A stretch of DNA of 64,000 bases, from assembly GCA_030849075.1 (NCBI GenBank), contig JASAOO010003483.1:1-64000 (forward strand). Reading direction: 5' to 3'. Shown here in pieces: positions 8,049 through 17,526 of this stretch. This DNA comes from Zelonia costaricensis. Lineage: Eukaryota; Euglenozoa; Kinetoplastea; Trypanosomatida; Trypanosomatidae. The notes beneath the pieces are model-generated. The model saw only the letters and a list, made by a program, of their open reading frames with translations, was not told the DNA's origin and did no database searches. Within the stretch, counting starts at the first letter, position 1, and each line of letters begins with the position of its first letter. Made by a program: the position numbers and the translations under genes.

Positions 8049-10958
8049 TCACGTGCGGCGGCTGCGTACCTGCTTAGGCGGCGTGAAGCTCACCGCAGAG
8101 AGCGGCGACGGGTCGACCGCGTCTCGCGCGCCGCCGGGCCCAGCGGTGGAGCGGCGGTGTGAGCGGTTGCTTGTCGAGCTGACGGAGTTGCGTGCGCTGG
8201 AGTACTCTGGCGCGGCGACGAAGGCCGAGCGCGCGGTGGGCTGCAGCGTATCGGCGGCGCGGTGTGGGGTCGTCGTGCGCGACAGCGGTCCACGCGGGGT
8301 CGTGGCGGCGGACATCGACGGGCTCTGCAGCACGTCCATGGACTCCACGATGACCTTCTTGCGCGGGCTCTCCACCCGGTCGTGCTGACGGACGTCGAAG
8401 AAGAAGGGCTTGTCGCTGTGCTGCGGGTCCGCGGTCATGATCCAGAGTGCCACGGTGTACTGCTGGTTCATCTCCGTCACCAGCGTCACGGGCGCGACGC
8501 GGCCGCAGCGGCAACGCGTGTCGACCACCTGCCGCGCCTCGGCAATCGTGTTCACGTCCACGCCGCAGATGCGCAACAGCACGTCGCCAATGCGAACGCC
8601 GGTCTGGTACGCCGGTCCATCCTTATACAACCCGTCAACGATCAAGATGCCGCTCTTCACGTCTTCGGCGAGTGAGAAGCCGATGAAGGGCCGCGGCGGT
8701 GGCGCCGCGAGGTCCGGCACCGCCATGGCCAGCATGCGCTGCTTGTACTCGTCGTTGTAGCTCGCCGTGGCCGCCAGCACATCGCGCTCCGCATCATCGG
8801 CCGCCGCCTGTGCCGCCGCCACGCTGTCTGACGCGTCCTTCGCCAGGTCTGCACGCTCCGTTGCCTCGGCGCCAGCCACGGCCGCACGTGCGGTAGGTTC
8901 CTCACGCACACGCAGCGTCCGCAGATCGCCGTCCAGCTTGGCAACCGCGTCCTCCGCAGCGCGCCTCCTGCCCTCTGCCTCCGCCTCTGCAAGCCGCTCC
9001 ACCCTGACCCGAGCCGCCTCGGCAGCCGCAGCCTCCCCTTCCGCCCTCACGCGTGCCGCCTGCGCCGCAGCCGCATCCGCCTCCGCCGCCAGTCGAGCTG
9101 CTTCAGCGGCCCTCTCCTGCTCAGCAATATGCCGTGCCTCCTGCTCGGTCTGGATGCGCAGAGCTTCGGCAGCAGCCTCCTGCTCGGCCTGGATGCGTGC
9201 AGCTTCCGCAGCGGCCTTCTGCTCGCCCTGGATGCGGGCAGCTTCAGCAGCGGCCTCCTGCTCGGCCTGGACGCGCAGAGCTTCAGCAGCAGCCTCCTGC
9301 TCGGCCTGGACGCGCAGAGCTTCAGCAGCAGCCTCCTGCTCGGCCTGGACGCGCAGAGCTTCAGCAGCGGCCTCCTGCTCGGCCTGGACGCGCAGAGCTT
9401 CAGCAGCAGCCTCCTGCTCGGCCTGGATGCGGGCAGCTTCCGCAGCAGCCTCCTGCTCGACCTGGATGCGGGCAGCTTCCGCAGCAGCCTCCTGCTCGGC
9501 CTGGACACGCAGAGCTTCCGCAGCAGCCTCCTGCTCGGCCTGGATGCGGGCAGCTTCCGCAGCGGCCTCCTGCTCGGCCTGGATGCGGGCAGCTTCAGCA
9601 GCAGCCTCCTGCTCGGCCTGGACGCGCAGAGCTTCCGCAGCAGCCTCCTGCTCGGCCTGGATGCGGGCAGCTTCCGCAGCGGCCTCCTGCTCGGCCTGGA
9701 TGCGGGCAGCTTCGGCAGCGGCCTCCACCGCAGCCCTGATGTGCGCCGCCTGCTCCGCAGTCTCTTGCTCAGCGCGGCGGAGTGCCTCCTCGCGGGCGGC
9801 GTGGGCACCAAACGCGCCGGTGGTGGCGGGCTGCGGGGGGCAGGAGAGTTCTATGTCAGTGGTGTTTGCTGTGTGCGAGGCCGGCATGGGCTGGTCCTCG
9901 TCGTCGTGCACGTTGACGACGACGTCTTCGTGGTCGCTGAAGTTTGAGCTGGGGCCGCGCGTCATGCTCAGCCGAAGGCTCTTGGTGTCGCTGACGTCCT
10001 CGTCGCTGGCACCGAGGGAGCGGGAGACGGAGGTCGTGGTGGGGGCTGCGCGAAGCTTCGCGACATCACTGGCTGTCGAGGCGGGGCACTCCGGCGATGA
10101 GGTTGCCGCCGCGCGTGGCTCGCGTACGGGGGTGGGGGTTGACGTTGCCGCGGCTGATGCAGTGCTAGGTGCCGTGGCGGTTGCTGCGGCTGCCGGTGGT
10201 ACGGCAGGGGGCACCTGCGCAGAGGACTCGGGCTCTGGCGTGGAGCTGCGGCCTTCCTCGTGCGCACTGAACTCGCTGGCCGAGGAGGAGTGAGAGGAGG
10301 TCGGCGCGTTGCGCAGCGGGCGGCGACTCGGGGAGGACCGCGGCGACACGTGGAAGCCCTCCGGCAAACTGTTCAGCGCCTTCTCGCGCTCCTCGGCCCG
10401 CTTGCGCACGTACAAGGCCGTCAGGAACCCAATGCAGGCGACAGCGGGCACAAGCCAGAAGAAGACGATGATGAGCGGCATGACCGTCCGCTCCACCTCG
10501 CACGTGTCGATGTTGCCCATCAGCGCGTTGGTGCACAGTGGCGTGCAGTTCAAAGCGCTGTAGCACAACTCGGAGGAGAAGAGCTGCGGCCCTTCCGTGG
10601 CGGCGGAGAGGTAAAAGCGCACGATGCCCAGCCCAGCCATCACCACCTCGCCAGCGCGGGCCGTCACGTTCTTGTGCTGCTCGTTGAGCTGCACACTGAG
10701 CTCGCCCTCATCGGCGTCGCGGGTGCAGAGGCCGAGGGTGAAGAGGATGTCGTACTGCATCCCCGCCCAGTACCCACGGGAGGTCGTCCTGCCGGTGAAC
10801 CGATTGTAGTCAACGTGGCACCGCGACGGCTCGCTGAAGACGGGGACAGAGACGGGGGCTGGTGCGGTGGCCGTGGTGGCAGCCGCGGCACTCCACATCG
10901 GCGCCGTGCACGAAAGCAGGCACGCGAGGAGCGCCGCGACAAGCGCCAGTCGGCGCAT
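8049..10958 (-). CDS. Type I membrane protein with 13-residue helical repeats and PDZ domain (969 aa)
   Basis: The ATG at 10958 starts directly with a signal peptide (MRRLALVAALLACLLSC). The presumed lumenal or surface domain (about residues 28-158) has six cysteines (47, 78, 132, 138, 142, 153) and N-glycosylation sequons NVT and NCT. A transmembrane helix follows at about 160-184 (PLIIVFFWLVPAVACIGFL), then a basic stop-transfer sequence. The cytoplasmic part has a Ser/Pro/Thr-rich region, fifteen copies of a 13-residue unit AAAEA(A/L)R(I/V)QAEQE (residues 413-607), an Ala/Arg/Glu helix, and a PDZ-like domain at about 754-845 (RPFIGFSLAEDVKSGILIVD). The tail LWIMTADPQHSDKPFFFD is shared with the 250-aa paralogue at 6041-6793. 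Function is unknown; the layout suggests a membrane-to-cytoplasm scaffold. Confidence 0.88.
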   Translation of the reverse strand: MRRLALVAALLACLLSCTAPMWSAAAATTATAPAPVSVPVFSEPSRCHVDYNRFTGRTTSRGYWAGMQYDILFTLGLCTRDADEGELSVQLNEQHKNVTARAGEVVMAGLGIVRFYLSAATEGPQLFSSELCYSALNCTPLCTNALMGNIDTCEVERTVMPLIIVFFWLVPAVACIGFLTALYVRKRAEEREKALNSLPEGFHVSPRSSPSRRPLRNAPTSSHSSSASEFSAHEEGRSSTPEPESSAQVPPAVPPAAAATATAPSTASAAATSTPTPVREPRAAATSSPECPASTASDVAKLRAAPTTTSVSRSLGASDEDVSDTKSLRLSMTRGPSSNFSDHEDVVVNVHDDEDQPMPASHTANTTDIELSCPPQPATTGAFGAHAAREEALRRAEQETAEQAAHIRAAVEAAAEAARIQAEQEAAAEAARIQAEQEAAAEALRVQAEQEAAAEAARIQAEQEAAAEAARIQAEQEAAAEALRVQAEQEAAAEAARIQVEQEAAAEAARIQAEQEAAAEALRVQAEQEAAAEALRVQAEQEAAAEALRVQAEQEAAAEALRVQAEQEAAAEAARIQGEQKAAAEAARIQAEQEAAAEALRIQTEQEARHIAEQERAAEAARLAAEADAAAAQAARVRAEGEAAAAEAARVRVERLAEAEAEGRRRAAEDAVAKLDGDLRTLRVREEPTARAAVAGAEATERADLAKDASDSVAAAQAAADDAERDVLAATASYNDEYKQRMLAMAVPDLAAPPPRPFIGFSLAEDVKSGILIVDGLYKDGPAYQTGVRIGDVLLRICGVDVNTIAEARQVVDTRCRCGRVAPVTLVTEMNQQYTVALWIMTADPQHSDKPFFFDVRQHDRVESPRKKVIVESMDVLQSPSMSAATTPRGPLSRTTTPHRAADTLQPTARSAFVAAPEYSSARNSVSSTSNRSHRRSTAGPGGARDAVDPSPLSAVSFTPPKQVRSRRT
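9138..9722 (-). repeat. Fifteen tandem 39-bp coding repeats
   Basis: Each 39-bp unit encodes AAAEAARIQAEQE or AAAEALRVQAEQE. Calling the first form A and the second L, the order along the protein is AAL AAL AAL LLL AAL, so there is a higher-order period of three units (117 bp). Single substitutions mark units 7 (V), 13 (G and K) and 15 (T). Confidence 0.95.
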
Positions 10959-12983
10959 GGCCGCTGCGGGTGGGGGGAGGGGGGGAGACGAGGAATGGAC
11001 GCACACTTCGCGTACGGCAGGCAAGCGCACGGGGAAGGGAGGAGGGAGGTGATGCTCGAGCAGGTGGATACGGGAGCGGCGAGGAGGAGGTATAGCGGGG
11101 GGGAGGAGGTGAGAGAGCTGCAGGCGGTGAGGGGAAGGGCCAAGCGGTGCGTGCAGTTACGCACACGCACAAAGACGGCGGTGGCTGTGACACGTGCCGA
11201 CGAGAAGAAACAGAGGTGGACAATGACACAACACAGGCGAAGAGAAGGGCGGAAACACCGAGGTACACAGACGAGCACACACGCGCACACAGAGACAGGC
11301 AGACAGCCACTAAAGACGCAGCACGTGAGTTGCGATAGACGGTGCGGGTGACGGAGGCGGGAGCTGCGGCGTACGCACGCGGGGGGAGGGGGAGGGCGGG
11401 CGGCGTTGGCTCTGCGCCACACGCACCGAAACAAAAAAAGGGACGGAAGAAGGCGGGCACGGGTGCCGATGTGGCGGTCGACGGGGGGGGGGGAGAGTAG
11501 TGATGGGAGTGGAAGCGGTGTGCGGGACGTTCACATGAGTTGCCTCTTCGGGGCCTCTCCCGCGCACACTGCGCACTACGCGATCGAGGGCACGCGAGGG
11601 AGGGCGAGTGAGTGGGACGCCGAAAAGGGGAGTCTCGTGAGGCGCCTGAGGCACGAGATGAGCCCTGCCCTGCAGACACACACACACACACACACACCAC
11701 AACGCAGCCGGATCGCGTCGAAGGAAAACCAAACAGCGAGCGAGGGCACCGCTCCACACACACACACTGTCAAATATGCACGAGGAGGTGTCCGACGCCG
11801 GCGCAGGCGGCAGCACAGGCGCACGCACACACAAGATGGAGGCGAGAGGATGCACACGAGAGCGCGCCAGTCTCTTGTCGGTGATGACGTCCGGTTGAAC
11901 CGCACGCACGAAGGGTGTACGGGAAGAACGAAAAGGGGCTGATGGTGCCTTCGCCGAGATGGACAACGACGCAGCGCGATGCCTGTTTCTGTGGGTGCAG
12001 GAGTGCGTGGGGGGGGGGGGGCGAGCGTCGCTGTTCACCCGAAGGCGTCGACGCACAGTGAGGCTACTAGAGGCGCGCTTGTGACCGTCTTGTGCGGTGG
12101 CGTGGGCACTGATCAGCGTGATAGGGCCCCTCGGGCTATAGAGAGAGCGAGATGAGGGGTGATGGGGCGATGTACAGGATGGCAAAGTAGGGCGGTGCAA
12201 CCGCTGCTGTCCGAGCACGTGTATGTGGGCGGAGTCGTGAACGCCACGAGACACGCGGAGTGGGCGATCGGCTGGTGACCGGGAAGTGCGTGGCAGGGCA
12301 GACGGCGCGAGGAAATCGAGAAGGAGCGGGTGAGGATGAGGGGGAGGGGGGGAGAGGCAGAGGTCCGCACACAAACAACACGGGCTGTGCAGGAGCGGTG
12401 TAGGTGGGTGTTCCAAAGAACGCCAAACGCCGTCGCGGACCGACTCCCCGAGCAGCGGCCAGGTGCGGTGCAGTGCCGCATCGAGCGAGGGGAGGGGAGC
12501 GGGGTGCGGGAGAGGACACTTGCATGAGTGGGGTTTGATTATGGTTTACACGTCGCGTGTGCCGTGAGCGATGCGTGGCATGCGCTGGTGGCAAATAGAA
12601 TTGGTAGGACGTGCGTGGTGGCCAAGGCTGTCGGTGGCACGCGGCCCGACGCGCTCAAGTCCACGAGCAGGAGGAGGGAGAGGGAAAGAAAACGGCAGAA
12701 GCGCAATCGAGGAGGGCGAGCAGCTGCACCACACTACCCCCACTGCCTCGCCATCCACCCCTACTCCCCTCTGACCACGTGCACTCTCCACCCTGCAAGC
12801 GAGGACCTCGCAAGCTGGCTCGCACTTCGACATCTACGTGAATGAGTTGCCTCTTCGTGCAGCGTCGTGCACGTATGTGAAGTGGGGGGGGGGAGGAGAA
12901 GGAGGGCGGGGCACGGTGGACAGGACACAAGACCGGTGTGCGGCACGCACGCGCCTGCACCGCCTCGCACGCGTGCACCTCCT
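10959..12983. other. 2-kb intergenic region
   Basis: This spacer lies between NAR1 and the large PDZ gene. It contains a (CA)n tract at about 11682-11699 and G runs at 11485-11493 and 12010-12020. Candidate pyrimidine tracts for the PDZ gene are on the minus strand just right of 10958. A short open stretch starting at an ATG at 12833 (minus) has no family resemblance. No gene is called. Confidence 0.65.
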
Positions 12984-14831
12984 TCACCACTTGAGGCTGT
13001 GCACGTTGCCAGCGTTCAGCACCTCCGCGAACTCCTTCTCGCGATCGCGAAAGGCGCACCGCCACAGCGCCTCTCCCAGCGTCGGCGCCACCGCGGCGAT
13101 GGTGGCATTCGCGAAGGGCCCGGGTTGGTGCAACGACGACTCCCGCTCGACCCGGCGCCGCTGCAGCAACATGGCCTCCTCCTCCTCCACGCCGTCGCAC
13201 ACCTTCGCGCTGTCGCCCACAGCCCCGGCAGGTGCCGAGTGCCGCGCGAAGGCGTCAATGACAGCGGCTAGCACCTCCGTGTGTGGCTGCTGCGCCGGTC
13301 GGACCTGCCCGCCCCCGTTCAAGCACCCGTCCGGGCAGGCCATGAGTTCAATGAACGTGTAGCTGCGCATCGCGGGCATGCGCTTCTTGATGCCGCGCAC
13401 CACGTTCTGGATCTGCTGAAAGCCGTAGCCGATGCAGAACACCTCGCCCGGCAGTCCCGCGCTGGTGGCGAGCTGGTGGTTGTGGTTGCGCTTCACCTCG
13501 TACGTGATGGCCGCGGCGGGTCCGCCGTGCACGCCGGCGGAGCGCAGTCGGTGCGCCATAACGCACTGGTGATAGCCACCACTGCCGGCGAGCCGCGCGG
13601 CGTCGTGTGCGTGCGCCGGCACCTCCCCCGCTGCTGGCGGCGCGTCCTCCTCCGCCGTTCCGTCGCCGCCCGTCGGGTGCACGCCGCGGGGGTGGGCGGC
13701 GGCATCGTCCGTGTCGAGGGCGCCGCGCCAGGGCAGCGCCGCGTCCACCTCCTTCATCCACTCCAGCAGCTCCGCGGTGCTCAGCACGCAGTCCGTGTAG
13801 AACACCGGCGCCTCCGCTCCGTCCTCTGCGGCGGGTGATGACGGCGAGGGCGCAGGCGCAGCCGGCATCGAGTCGCGCGCCGCCTCCAGCTTGCGGTCGA
13901 AGCACGGCTGGATGGAGATGTGGTACGCGTCTGCGGCGACGGCGCGCTTGGCGTAGCTGCCGGCGATTCCCTGTGCCGACATGACGGGGCAGAGGTGGGG
14001 CAGCAGGGCGCCTCCCTGCTTCTCGCAGTAGCACACCCAGCCCGGGCAGGCGGAGGCAATCATCGGAAGTGGGGCGGCCTCGCTGGCGCCGGCGGTGGCC
14101 TGCTGCAGACGGCGCCGTCGCTCGTACTCCTGTGCCGTCAGGGCGGCGGAGAGCTGCTCCGCCCACTCGAGGCCCACGACGTACACCGGCGGCTCGCACG
14201 CACTGCAGGGGGCGAGAGCGCACGGCAGTGGTGCACCGCCGCTGCCGCTTCGCTTCTCCTCCTCGTCGGCGCCAGCTGCTGCCGCCGCTGCTGCTGCTGC
14301 TGCCTCTCGGAGCGCGGCTGGTGTGAGCACCGCGCGCATGAACCCGGCGACGATGGCGTACGCCTCGGACATGGGCACGCCGAGGTAGGCAGCGAGGGAG
14401 GCGCAGGACTGCGAGCTGACGCTGACCAGCCGCGGCCGGGGGCGGGACGGCGCCGTGGCGTCCGCGTCTGGCGCAGTCGACGCCGCCGGGCTCAGCAGCG
14501 CGGCGACGATCTCCTGGCGGCTCTGCGCGTTCACCAGGACCGTCTCCGCCGTCGTCACGCACCCGCTGCAGGCGAGGCAGTCCTGCAGCGTGATCTTCAC
14601 CACGTCGGCATGCTGGAACCCAGAGCTGGTCGCGAGTGCGTTGCCACCGCGCGTGACGCCCACCACTCCGCCGGCAGCGCCGGGGGCGACGGCGGGGAGG
14701 GCGCCAGCCGCACTGGAGCCTTTGGCGTTGGCCATCAAGGTGGGCTTGATGCACGCCGCGGAGGGCGCGATGTAGTCCATGCCCGCCAGCGTCATGGACG
14801 GCGAGAAGGCCGCGCTGCTAGGCGACGCCAT
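12984..14831 (-). CDS. NAR1: Cytosolic Fe-S cluster assembly factor NAR1 (iron-only hydrogenase-like), 615 aa
   Basis: NAR1 acts in the cytosolic iron-sulfur assembly (CIA) pathway, passing Fe-S clusters from the scaffold to the CIA targeting complex. The first cluster site is complete: Cys27 in SAACIKP and Cys85, Cys88 and Cys91 in DCLACSGC. The second, hydrogenase-type site is represented by Cys262 in ASACPGWVCYCEK and by the pair in MACPDGCLNGGGQ near residues 495-507. Further hallmarks are PCFDRKLEAAR, the DCVLS block and the IGYGFQQIQNVV block. The protein is longer than yeast NAR1 because of Ala/Pro-rich inserts at about 172-215, 316-345 and 370-430. It ends in HSLKW; a C-terminal Trp is a known recognition feature of CIA clients and adaptors. 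The start ATG is at 14831; Met18 is an alternative. Confidence 0.93.
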   Translation of the reverse strand: MASPSSAAFSPSMTLAGMDYIAPSAACIKPTLMANAKGSSAAGALPAVAPGAAGGVVGVTRGGNALATSSGFQHADVVKITLQDCLACSGCVTTAETVLVNAQSRQEIVAALLSPAASTAPDADATAPSRPRPRLVSVSSQSCASLAAYLGVPMSEAYAIVAGFMRAVLTPAALREAAAAAAAAAAGADEEEKRSGSGGAPLPCALAPCSACEPPVYVVGLEWAEQLSAALTAQEYERRRRLQQATAGASEAAPLPMIASACPGWVCYCEKQGGALLPHLCPVMSAQGIAGSYAKRAVAADAYHISIQPCFDRKLEAARDSMPAAPAPSPSSPAAEDGAEAPVFYTDCVLSTAELLEWMKEVDAALPWRGALDTDDAAAHPRGVHPTGGDGTAEEDAPPAAGEVPAHAHDAARLAGSGGYHQCVMAHRLRSAGVHGGPAAAITYEVKRNHNHQLATSAGLPGEVFCIGYGFQQIQNVVRGIKKRMPAMRSYTFIELMACPDGCLNGGGQVRPAQQPHTEVLAAVIDAFARHSAPAGAVGDSAKVCDGVEEEEAMLLQRRRVERESSLHQPGPFANATIAAVAPTLGEALWRCAFRDREKEFAEVLNAGNVHSLKW

Positions 14832-16526
14832 CGCGACGGTCCTCCGACGGCACTCGTACGTGTGTGTGTATGTGTGTGTGTGTGTGTTAGTTCAAATAAA
14901 ATGACGGAGTCGCTGCATGCGGGACACGCAGTGTGGCAACGTGCGGCGGCGGGGTGCGCTGATGTGAGAGCGGTCGAACCGCGGCGCGTGTCGGTGCGTG
15001 GGATCGGGCGAGGAGGCGCTGGTGCGTCGTTGCCGCCGGCAGCGGGCGCGCAAGAGGAGAATCGAGGCACGGCAGGAGATGCGGCAGCAAAGAGCAGGGT
15101 AGTGACGACTCGTGGACGGCGCAGCGTGAAGCACGTTTAGAAGCACACGCAAGTACACAAATGCGATGCGCAGTGTGCGGAGCTGCGCCTGTGCCCGCGG
15201 GGGCCGCAGCGCCACCGTCTCGCGCGGTGCCCGCTGCAAGAGTTGCGGAGCGTGCGATGTGGAAGGGTGAGGGGGGGGGGGGGGGCAGAGGGGCGGGAGG
15301 GGGAAGGAGGAGTCAACACAGCACAGGCGGCACTTGGGGCTGCGCCGCGCTCCTCTGTCAGCCCTCGGCCGCCTGCGCCACCACCTCTTGAGTCCCATCC
15401 CATACGCAGCCTCCCCACGTCGCACGCTTCATTCACTTTCCTCGCCCACAGCCGAACAGACCTGCGAGGTGCGCCGCGTACACGCACACGCACCCGCTTG
15501 CGCTGTCGCCGCGTGTCGGGGGAGGGGGGGTCGTTGCGTCGCCTTGGTTGAGACTTCAAGCTTTATGTGGACGGAAGCAAACACACAGGGAAGAGACAAA
15601 CCGAAGATAAAAGCTCCGCCACTCACGGCAAGCGTGCGAGCTCGGGTAGAAGCAAACGGAACAGGACGCACGCCGTTGGGGGGCCGCAGAGCGCGGGCTG
15701 CAGAGACCTCCCAACGCCCCGCTGGAGACGTGCGAGGGCGCCAGTGCCACGTGTCGAGGTGGGACGGGCGAAATGGTGCGTGCAATCGCGGGGTGAAGGG
15801 AAGGAGAAGAGAGAAGGGTGGGGGTGTGGGCTCGAGCAGGTGCTTAGGGACGTCACAGGTCGAAGAGGGGGGGAGCAGCCCGAGTACTCGAGCCCACAAA
15901 CACACACACATACACACACACACACAGACAGACAGGCACGCACATACTGAGGAAGGGCTGCATCAAGAATGCAGCTGTGTGCGCGTATCGGGGTGGGAGG
16001 TGGAAAATAGGAACGTGAGGTGCCGATCAAGCCGGAGTGAGACGGGGCGACGGCGTGCCGTTGCTGGTGCCTCCGGTTGGGCTCGCAGGCTGGCACCTCG
16101 AGGGAAGGGACGTGGAGGGGGGGGGGAAGGGGGAGGGGCGGGTCGGGCGCCACGAAGAGCTTGGATAGCCAACAGAGGCGCGACGGCCATGTCGCGGCGA
16201 CCTCAGCGTCTCTCCCCATCGCCCCCCCCCCTCCCCTCCAGGCGGCGCTGTCGATGCTGTTCGACCCGCTGCCCGTGCACACCCACACACGCGCCAGTGG
16301 CGCAGCGAGGGCAGGGGGCGCAACAGCGACACGGCGAAGGAGGGGGGAAGGGGTTGAGAGTGGAGGGGGGCGGGGCGGGGAGGGGGGGGGGGTACGGCGC
16401 CGCACAACGCCTCTTACGCCCCAACGCACTCATCTACCTACGCACACACAAAGGCACACAGAGAACAAGTGAAGGTAACACGCTAGGTGGTACTTCACGC
16501 ACGCACCTCCGCTGCCATATCAGGTC

Positions 16527-16533
16527 ACACACG

Positions 16534-16598
<65 letters not shown>
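16527..16598. repeat. Long (CA)n microsatellite
   Basis: The longest CA tract of the window: roughly 35 dinucleotide units with a few single-base interruptions (G or T) on the plus strand. Confidence 0.9.
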
Positions 16599-16601
<3 letters not shown>

Positions 16602-17484
16602 TACGCACGGAGAGAGGGAAACTAAGGTGGTCACGCAGATACGCGAAACGAAGCTTGACTCAGCAGACGTGGTGGAGAGGAGGGTCGACAATATAAGGCC
16701 GTCTCGATCAGCGACGACGTGCAGGCACGCACGCTGACGGCGAGTCGGCGCCGGGTACACTGGGAGGAGAGGAACGCGGTGGTGTGGAGAGATCGAGCAG
16801 TGGGGTGAAAGGTGGAGAGGAAAGGCGGGGGGGCACACGCAGTGCAGCAGCGCACGGCGCGTCGAGTGTGTAACATCACACGCACCGTGAGAGTGAGAGG
16901 GCTGATGTGTGCACCGTCGTTTCAACAGGAGGCACAGGGTGGGATGGCTGGTTCTGCCTGCCGGCGCACGGAAGGGCTGCAGCGGGCGGGGGGGGAGAGA
17001 GTGGAGGGAGGGACACAAGAGGGCGCAGCGGCGGCGCCATCCGTAATTCACCAAGAACCAGAGAAAAATGGAAGACGCAAACTCAAAGCGCCAAAAAGCA
17101 GAAGCGTTTCCCGGATGGCAACGACGAGACCGAGGACGCAGATGAAGGAGGGCAGATGAACCAATTGACACGTGAGTGCAAAGAGCTCCATGGCCACACA
17201 AACGCACGATCGTAAATCAACACGCAAGAGCGAGGCTCCGCATGCGAAGTCATCCGACGACGCAGGGACCACAAGAAGAAGGCGCACTAGCGACGCCCCA
17301 CACCGTGGCAGTCCCACCTGTCTTGTCTTCTCACTGCTCCCCCCTCCCAACACGTAAAACCTGTTGGTGGGCTGCTACGTGCGTGAGCAGGAGTCAGAGT
17401 CGATCTCAGCCGACGCGCGACGACGTGCGAGAAAGTGGAGAGAGACGGCGGGTATGGGGCGAGCAGTGCAAGAAAGAAGCAAAC

Positions 17485-17485
<1 letters not shown>

Positions 17486-17525
<40 letters not shown>
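17486..17525. repeat. (CA)n microsatellite
   Basis: About 19 CA units, followed by related GATGCACACA repeats up to about 17548. Confidence 0.9.

Positions 17526-17526
<1 letters not shown>

Noticed and set aside
9138..9722. Regular 39-bp repeats that could suggest CRISPR
   Set aside because: There are no variable spacers, the units are contiguous and in frame with a protein, and the genome is eukaryotic.
8767..10293. Plus-strand Ala/Ser-rich frame with tandem repeats
   Set aside because: It is the antisense translation of the 39-bp repeat array in the large PDZ gene.
14970..14990. GGTTCGACC-like sequence resembling a tRNA B box on the minus strand
   Set aside because: There is no A box or foldable cloverleaf around it. 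Similar GTTCGA matches at 58041 and 58496 also lack an A box.
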